Source: Neurospora intermedia
Lineage: Eukaryota > Ascomycota > Sordariomycetes > Sordariales > Sordariaceae
DNA length: 64,000 nucleotides
Reading direction: 5' to 3'
NCBI GenBank assembly: GCA_037102815.1
Contig: BTPP01000010.1
Coordinates: 186,001-250,000, forward strand
In this document: positions 59,013 to 64,000 of the stretch, piece by piece
Position numbering within the stretch: the first letter of the stretch is position 1
Layout of the letters: every line of letters starts with the position of its first letter
Program-made: the position numbers and the translations under genes
Notes under the pieces: generated by a model
Told to the model about the DNA's origin: nothing
What the model saw: only the letters and a program-made list of their open reading frames with translations
Database searches by the model: none

Positions 59013-60486
59013 TTAATTGGGCTTGTGCATCCTGAGTACGTGCAAAAACCAGTCCTCAATGGGGAGGAGGTTGAGAAGCACGTGGTTGAACTTCCAGGCG
59101 ATTAGGCAAGCGCAAGCTCCGGCCACCGCATCCAGAACAAAGTGGTTGGCAGTTGCGACAATGGCCGTAAGAATGATGGCAGGGTAAACCATGCCGGTGA
59201 AAATGGCGACAAGTCTCTTCCACCCGAAGCGGCCCTGTCTCCTGAGGGGAACGGTGGCAATCGTGAGGCCGATGAGGAAAGAGTATCCGAAGTGCAGGGA
59301 GGGCATGGCAGCTAAGGACAAGAGAGTTAGAGCGAGCAGCTTCATTGTGATTTCCGAGTCAAGATCAAAACATACCGTATTGGTTGCAGAACTTGTTGGT
59401 AGTCCAGACACTGCTATCACCATCCTTTCCGTGCACGGTATCCACAAATCCATAGGATTTGGCCTCCTTCGCGTCCTCGCCGTTGTAGGTGGGGTCGCTG
59501 AGGAGTCTGGGCGGCATGCAGGGCCAGAAAGTGAATACGATAAAGGCCAAAAGATTGCACATGGCCATGGTACGCCTCCGGCGCTCGTACACATCCGGGC
59601 CGAAGTGGTTGACGAAGTTGCGCCAGTCGCGGACAAGGGCGCCTCCACCATGGTTCTCGTGGATGCGGGCGCGAGGGCGAGTGGTGGTGACGTAGAAGAG
59701 AACGATGAGGAAGAGAATAGTGCCGGGAATGTGGATGAAGGAGTAGGTTCGGTTCGTCCACTTGAGGATGGTCGGGTGTCCAAGGAACCAGCCCTGGACG
59801 ATGGGCTCGACAAAGATGCGCAGGCGCTGCTCCATATGAATAATTTGAAGGGCATGCTCGCGCGCGGTATCGACTGTGCTGGCCTTGAGAGTTACCGCTG
59901 TGAAGGCTCGTCCGAGTTGGTAGACCTGTCATGGCACCATTAGCTTTGAATCGTGTGCAGGGGACGTGATGCGACGCTGACATGCGCGACAGCACGGGAC
60001 GTCGGGGTGACATACCCAGTAAATCAGAGCCCAGTACCACACCTCGACAAGGAAGGGGAACTTGCGCAGGACGCGGCTCAGTAATCGGTCACGATGAATC
60101 TCGGTGTTCGGCGTGACGACCTCCCGTTCCCAGCCCATAAACTTTAAGGTGCGGAACCTCTTTCCGTACGGGAGATCCTTTTCGATCGCCTGGTTCTCTA
60201 CCACAGTCGACGACGAACTGGACCGCGATGGGCTCCACGGCCTCCTGCTATCGCTGTTGTACTCATCTTCCTCGACCTTGGCTTTCCTGCCTCCTTCGAA
60301 ATTTTGCTCGTCGTTCAAAAGCGATGCGGATGGTAGCGCCTCGGGGTCGGTCTGATCGAGCGGGTGCCAAGAAGCCCTTCGGCTTGAGGCAGTTGAGCTG
60401 GTGTAGGTCGTGTTGCGATTGACGAGGGTACCACCGGCGAGGAGACCCACGACAATGCCGGGCTCCAATATGGCTCCGATCGCCAT
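59013..60486 (-). CDS. PAP2/Aur1-like integral membrane lipid phosphatase or phosphotransferase
   Basis: Three exons: 60016-60486, 59376-59925 and 59013-59311, giving 439 aa. A 120-residue Ser-rich cytosolic N-terminus precedes about six membrane segments. The catalytic motifs of the PAP2 superfamily, in the Aur1/Ipt1-like form, are visible: the middle motif AAMPSLHFGY with His347 and the last motif ATANHFVLDAVAG with His397 and Asp401. The long loop with ARIHENHGGGALVRDWRNFV and the length between motifs fit the fungal Aur1-like group rather than soluble phosphatases. It should act on a lipid phosphate or inositol-phospholipid head group in Golgi or ER membranes. The true Aur1 IPC synthase is usually an essential single gene, and this may be a paralogue. 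Confidence 0.85.
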
Positions 60487-63400
60487 TGGCTCGGGTGCGA
60501 AACTCGGAGTGGAGAATTAGGTTTATAAGGCTGGACGGTAGGACTGCTTGAACGGCTCAAAAACAGTAAGACGGCTGTCCAAGGCTGTGAATTCCTTGAG
60601 TTTTAATGGGCGCGACCACAATCGAAAAATTCCACAAAGCCAGGAAATGGGCGAAGAAGGAGGGATGTCGCGGTGGTGTTGTTGGCGTAATTGACGACGA
60701 AGGCGGTACAAGTATAGAAGACCGCTATGGAAAGTGCAGTGTACTAATTGCGCTGTGTTGCGAAACCCGAACTGACAACGGTGGACAAGCAAGTGGAAGG
60801 CGACAGCGACAGCCACGAAAGAACGACCGGGCAACAGCGAAAAGAAAGGGCAATGAAAAGCGCAAAAAGTAGGCCCAAACGGCAAGGTTTGACTGGAGAT
60901 GGGCTGGTTATAAAGGGCGGGCTATTCCACAGTGTCTATCGAATCTTGGCAGCTTGGAAGGTATGGATTCACTGCATCACATACTATGTGAGACCCAGCG
61001 AGTGGTGTCGATTAAGCCACTTACAGCCTTGGCGCTTGCGGTGCCCCATCGGCAGGAGGGAGTGGACGAAAGCGCATGGAGGCGCTGGCTTCAACCTGAG
61101 GCAAAGAGAGAGGGTGGAAACAAGGTGGAAAGTGGGAGGTGGGCGCGCGGCCCGAGGACAAGGGGTAAAAAAACTGCAGGGTAACAAAAGGAATTTCTTT
61201 TTTTTTCTTCTCAAGGGGAAAAGAATGCTCGAGATACGCGGATCTCTGTCCAATTTTGGGAAATTGTAGGGATGGTCCCGTCCGTGACGTGTGCACGGCA
61301 AGGTGGGAGAGCAGAAGCGGTTTCTTGCCAAACCGACTGAATCCTCAACAGTCCGGTCTTGTCTACCATATACACTAGAGCAGGCACTATCCAGTCGTCA
61401 CGTCTGCCGTTACCTGCCCGGCTACCCATTGATGATAGAAATATCGATCATATTGTACGTAGAGCAGTTACGGTGCTCACTGCGGCATTCATTTTATGGT
61501 GTACACCGGCTCACAGGTAACCATGAGTGATGACGACGCGGCCGCCCCCTTCCAATCTTTCCCCGTGTGTTTTACCGATTCGGGGCCCCGGTACACTAGA
61601 GGCGCCAAACTCCGTCGTCTCCACGGTCAAGCGGCGCCCGGACATTAACCTGACCCCGTAGAGGTAGCCATTGCGACTGCAGTGTGGGCATGGTGTCACA
61701 CGACACCTCAACACTTTGTGTGCGCCAAGCAAATCCCCATACAGTACTAATCGTCATGACGCATGGCCACTGGTTGGGTGTCGGTATTTGCAATCCCGTG
61801 CACAAAGGGCTGCCAAGGCACAAAGCCCCCTTCTTTCCATAAAATGCGAGGGTGACCAGTAACACAGCGCACCGGTGTTAGAGCTTCGTCGACCTAACAA
61901 ACCCCCAACCAACGATAACTGGATCCCGCGTCTTCCTTGGGACCCCTTACTATGTACATGTGGGCGTTGACCTTCCATGTCCCGGAGCTTTTCGTTTACT
62001 TCTTGCCAGAATGCGCACAGTTTTGCGGCACGAGATGTGCAGGAACGTCCTCCGACGGAAGTTTGAAGCATTCAGTTCCTCTCCTTTTAAGGCGGGCAAC
62101 CCTGCAGAGACTTTGAGGACGGAGGCAATCTATGGCCAAGCCGGCCAATCAGCTGCTGCGATTTCTGCATCTAAAGAGCAATGCCTCACGGTGCCTATGC
62201 ATGCCCAGCTTTCAAGCTCAGATGATGATTGACTGAAAGTTAACAAGGAGACATATCGAATTTTCGATTCGCGAGCGAGTGGGCGAGCCTGATAAGGACA
62301 ACCTTGGTACACGACCATCACGACCAGGAACGGACGCTGCTTGGGGGGCTGCGGATGCCAAGAACTTACTTTTGCCGAAAAAAAGATGTCAAAATAAGCT
62401 CTTGGCGCCCCACAGTCCCCAAGCAGCTTTGCCGAGATCCGCTTTATATGGGGCCTGGCTGCCCCCCTGCTGAAAGGACAGCCAGGCTCGCAAGGTCCGT
62501 CGCCGACACCCCGACCCCGTCGGCTCGCAGTTAATTACCTAGTTCAGTTCTTATCGTGAGTTTTTCGCAACCAGAAGCATACTCTCAGAAAGTAACAGCA
62601 TAGGTTCCATTCCCAAGCGGGAAAGAGTATGTAGTGTAGTGAACAAAGCCATGAAGCTTTGCTGGTATGTACTGGTCCGTGCCCGGTACCTGACAAGGAG
62701 ACAAGACTGGACTTTGGCTCGCAACCGCAGCAAAGGTCCGAGGGACCGGTCGAACAACCTCGCCTGTCCATCCCCGGCTCCCCAGCCGTATGGTTTACCT
62801 AATCGATGATCATGACGACAGAGACATGGATCGGGGGGAAACGGCAAGCCGAGGCCTGACACAAAATATTCCGCATTTCCCTATCAACACATAACGATTG
62901 TTCGTAGAAACAAAAAGAAACTGAAATGTCAAAGGGACGGCCAATCCTCGAGCGAATTGGGTACCTCTACATACCTGCCGTTAGCTGTTATGTTGGTGTG
63001 TATTGCACAAGGCACCTTCTCAGTGCACGATACCAAGTTATATACATAGTATGGGTATGCCCCGTAGTTCTGCAGGGTATCATTGTCACAGAAAAGTAAT
63101 TATTGCGTGATCACGGCAAGCAAGACATCTGGACTGAGGGACTTCTTAATTCACTAGCTTGTAGGTAACTGTAGACAGACGAATAATTGTCCACTTAGCG
63201 ATGGCTAGATTAGGATCTGTATACTATTTTCACGTGCGCACGCCTCTCTCTGTATTCACCGTTCATTTACATTACGCGGCATAGCATTACTTAGACACGG
63301 GCAATTCCACTGGAAGTTCTAGCATCTCGTGCATAATAATGGTTCGTCCTTGACATAACGGTATCGTAATCGTACACAACTTCCAACACAACGGAGAGAC

Positions 63401-64000
63401 CTTGCGTTCCGAGTCCGAGCTCCGAGTCCGGTCGGCGTGCCAGACCCCATTCTTTCCCTGCGAGCCCCTGGAGCGGATCTCCAAGGAACATCGATTGCCG
63501 CGCTGCCGTGGGCTGCTGTCCATCCTCCATGTCTTCCATTTCAGATTTCGATTTTAGTTTAGAAGCACTGCTCCATTCTCTCAATCCACCACCTCATTTT
63601 GTCCATGTCTGGCCATTGCACGACAATCTTTCCCTTTGGCGGCCCATGATGCCAGCGGATTATCGCATTGAAGATCGCGGGTCCAGCACTCCAGAACGGA
63701 TACCATAGTGCCACGTTGCGGCAACATCTGACAACGCGGGGATTTGCTGCCGGGTTCCTGGGGGTGGCCAATGTCGCTCATGTTTCTAAATGTTTGACTT
63801 TGCGCTGACGGGCAGCTGGCGCTGTGGTCGGGGAGGGGACAGAGATCCCGTCCGTTATCATACATCCCGTCGGAAAAAGGCATTCGTTATCCGGCCAATC
63901 AGCCATACATTCAAGTTACACAGCGACTACTGTGAGAATAGATGGGTCCCATTTCCGTGCATCCCCGGTCTCTTTTCCCCTGCGTCTGATGTTCGAGGTC
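60487..64000. other. 3.5-kb terminal spacer without recognisable genes
   Basis: The first 100 bases are the PAP2-like gene's promoter, with TTATAAA near 60522 on the - strand. The longest frame (60748-61269, 173 codons) ends in a T-tract-encoded Phe run and has no domain. Short frames around 63287-63584 were also not accepted. The segment may be a regulatory region or contain RNA genes I cannot see. Confidence 0.5.

Noticed and set aside
59191-59943. 250-codon + strand frame opposite the PAP2-like gene
   Set aside because: No domain; it crosses the gene's intron and mirrors its codon bias.
60748-61269. 173-codon + strand frame after the PAP2-like gene
   Set aside because: Ends in a Phe run encoded by a T tract; otherwise low complexity and basic, lying in promoter sequence.

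Overview
The window is nuclear DNA of a filamentous ascomycete, most likely a Sordariomycete and perhaps Sordariales. This is inferred from short GT-AG introns of about 50-120 nt with GTAAGT/GTATGT donors, C/G-biased third codon positions, intron-containing tRNA genes, fungal-only families (Ntr2, Vps3844, GT2 polysaccharide synthase of the Cps1 type, YGL114W-like OPT transporter, Qdr-like MFS) and long, gene-free, microsatellite-rich spacers. No organellar, bacterial or CRISPR features were seen. Species and chromosome cannot be named from sequence alone.

Layout. 0-5.3 kb: housekeeping genes, namely a 5'-truncated Ntr2-type splicing factor (+), a Vps3844-type secretory-pathway membrane protein (-) and a probable mitochondrial membrane protein (+). 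7.7-9.9 kb: a Qdr-like drug/H+ antiporter (+). 11.4-14 kb: an intronless GT2 polysaccharide synthase. Its upstream region carries a very dense array of TGTTC motifs, and its 5' leader holds a five-copy 10-bp repeat and a probable intron. 14.5-15.7 kb: a 1.1-kb element with 177-bp near-identical terminal inverted repeats, enclosing a decayed Ty3/gypsy integrase fossil, beside an intron-bearing tRNA-Ile gene. 16.6-19.1 kb: an OPT transporter (-). 19.1-26.8 kb: a 7.7-kb spacer without a recognisable gene. 26.8-31 kb: two secreted enzymes (pepsin-type protease, beta-lactamase-fold serine hydrolase), both +. 31.4-34 kb: tRNA-Gln and tRNA-Glu, both with introns, then an unrecognised fungal protein (-). 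37-45.8 kb: a BNR-4 beta-propeller protein (-), a sugar/quinate-type MFS porter (+) and a cytochrome P450 (-). 47.1-52 kb: a small ankyrin protein, an NTF2/SnoaL-like protein and a secreted GH2 glycosidase. 54.3-57.6 kb: a VIT/vWA protein whose frame is broken by one base. 59-60.5 kb: a PAP2/Aur1-like membrane lipid enzyme. 60.5-64 kb: no recognisable gene.

The accessory middle of the window (26-52 kb) is rich in secreted hydrolases, transporters and one oxidase, as expected of a saprotroph or plant-associated fungus that takes up products of extracellular digestion. No backbone synthase or transcription factor is present, so it does not look like a classical secondary-metabolite cluster.

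The most interesting observations are the TGTTC array upstream of the GT2 gene, the long-TIR composite element next to tRNA-Ile, the 18-bp palindrome formed by the tRNA-Ile intron and anticodon, and the single-base frame break in the VIT/vWA gene.
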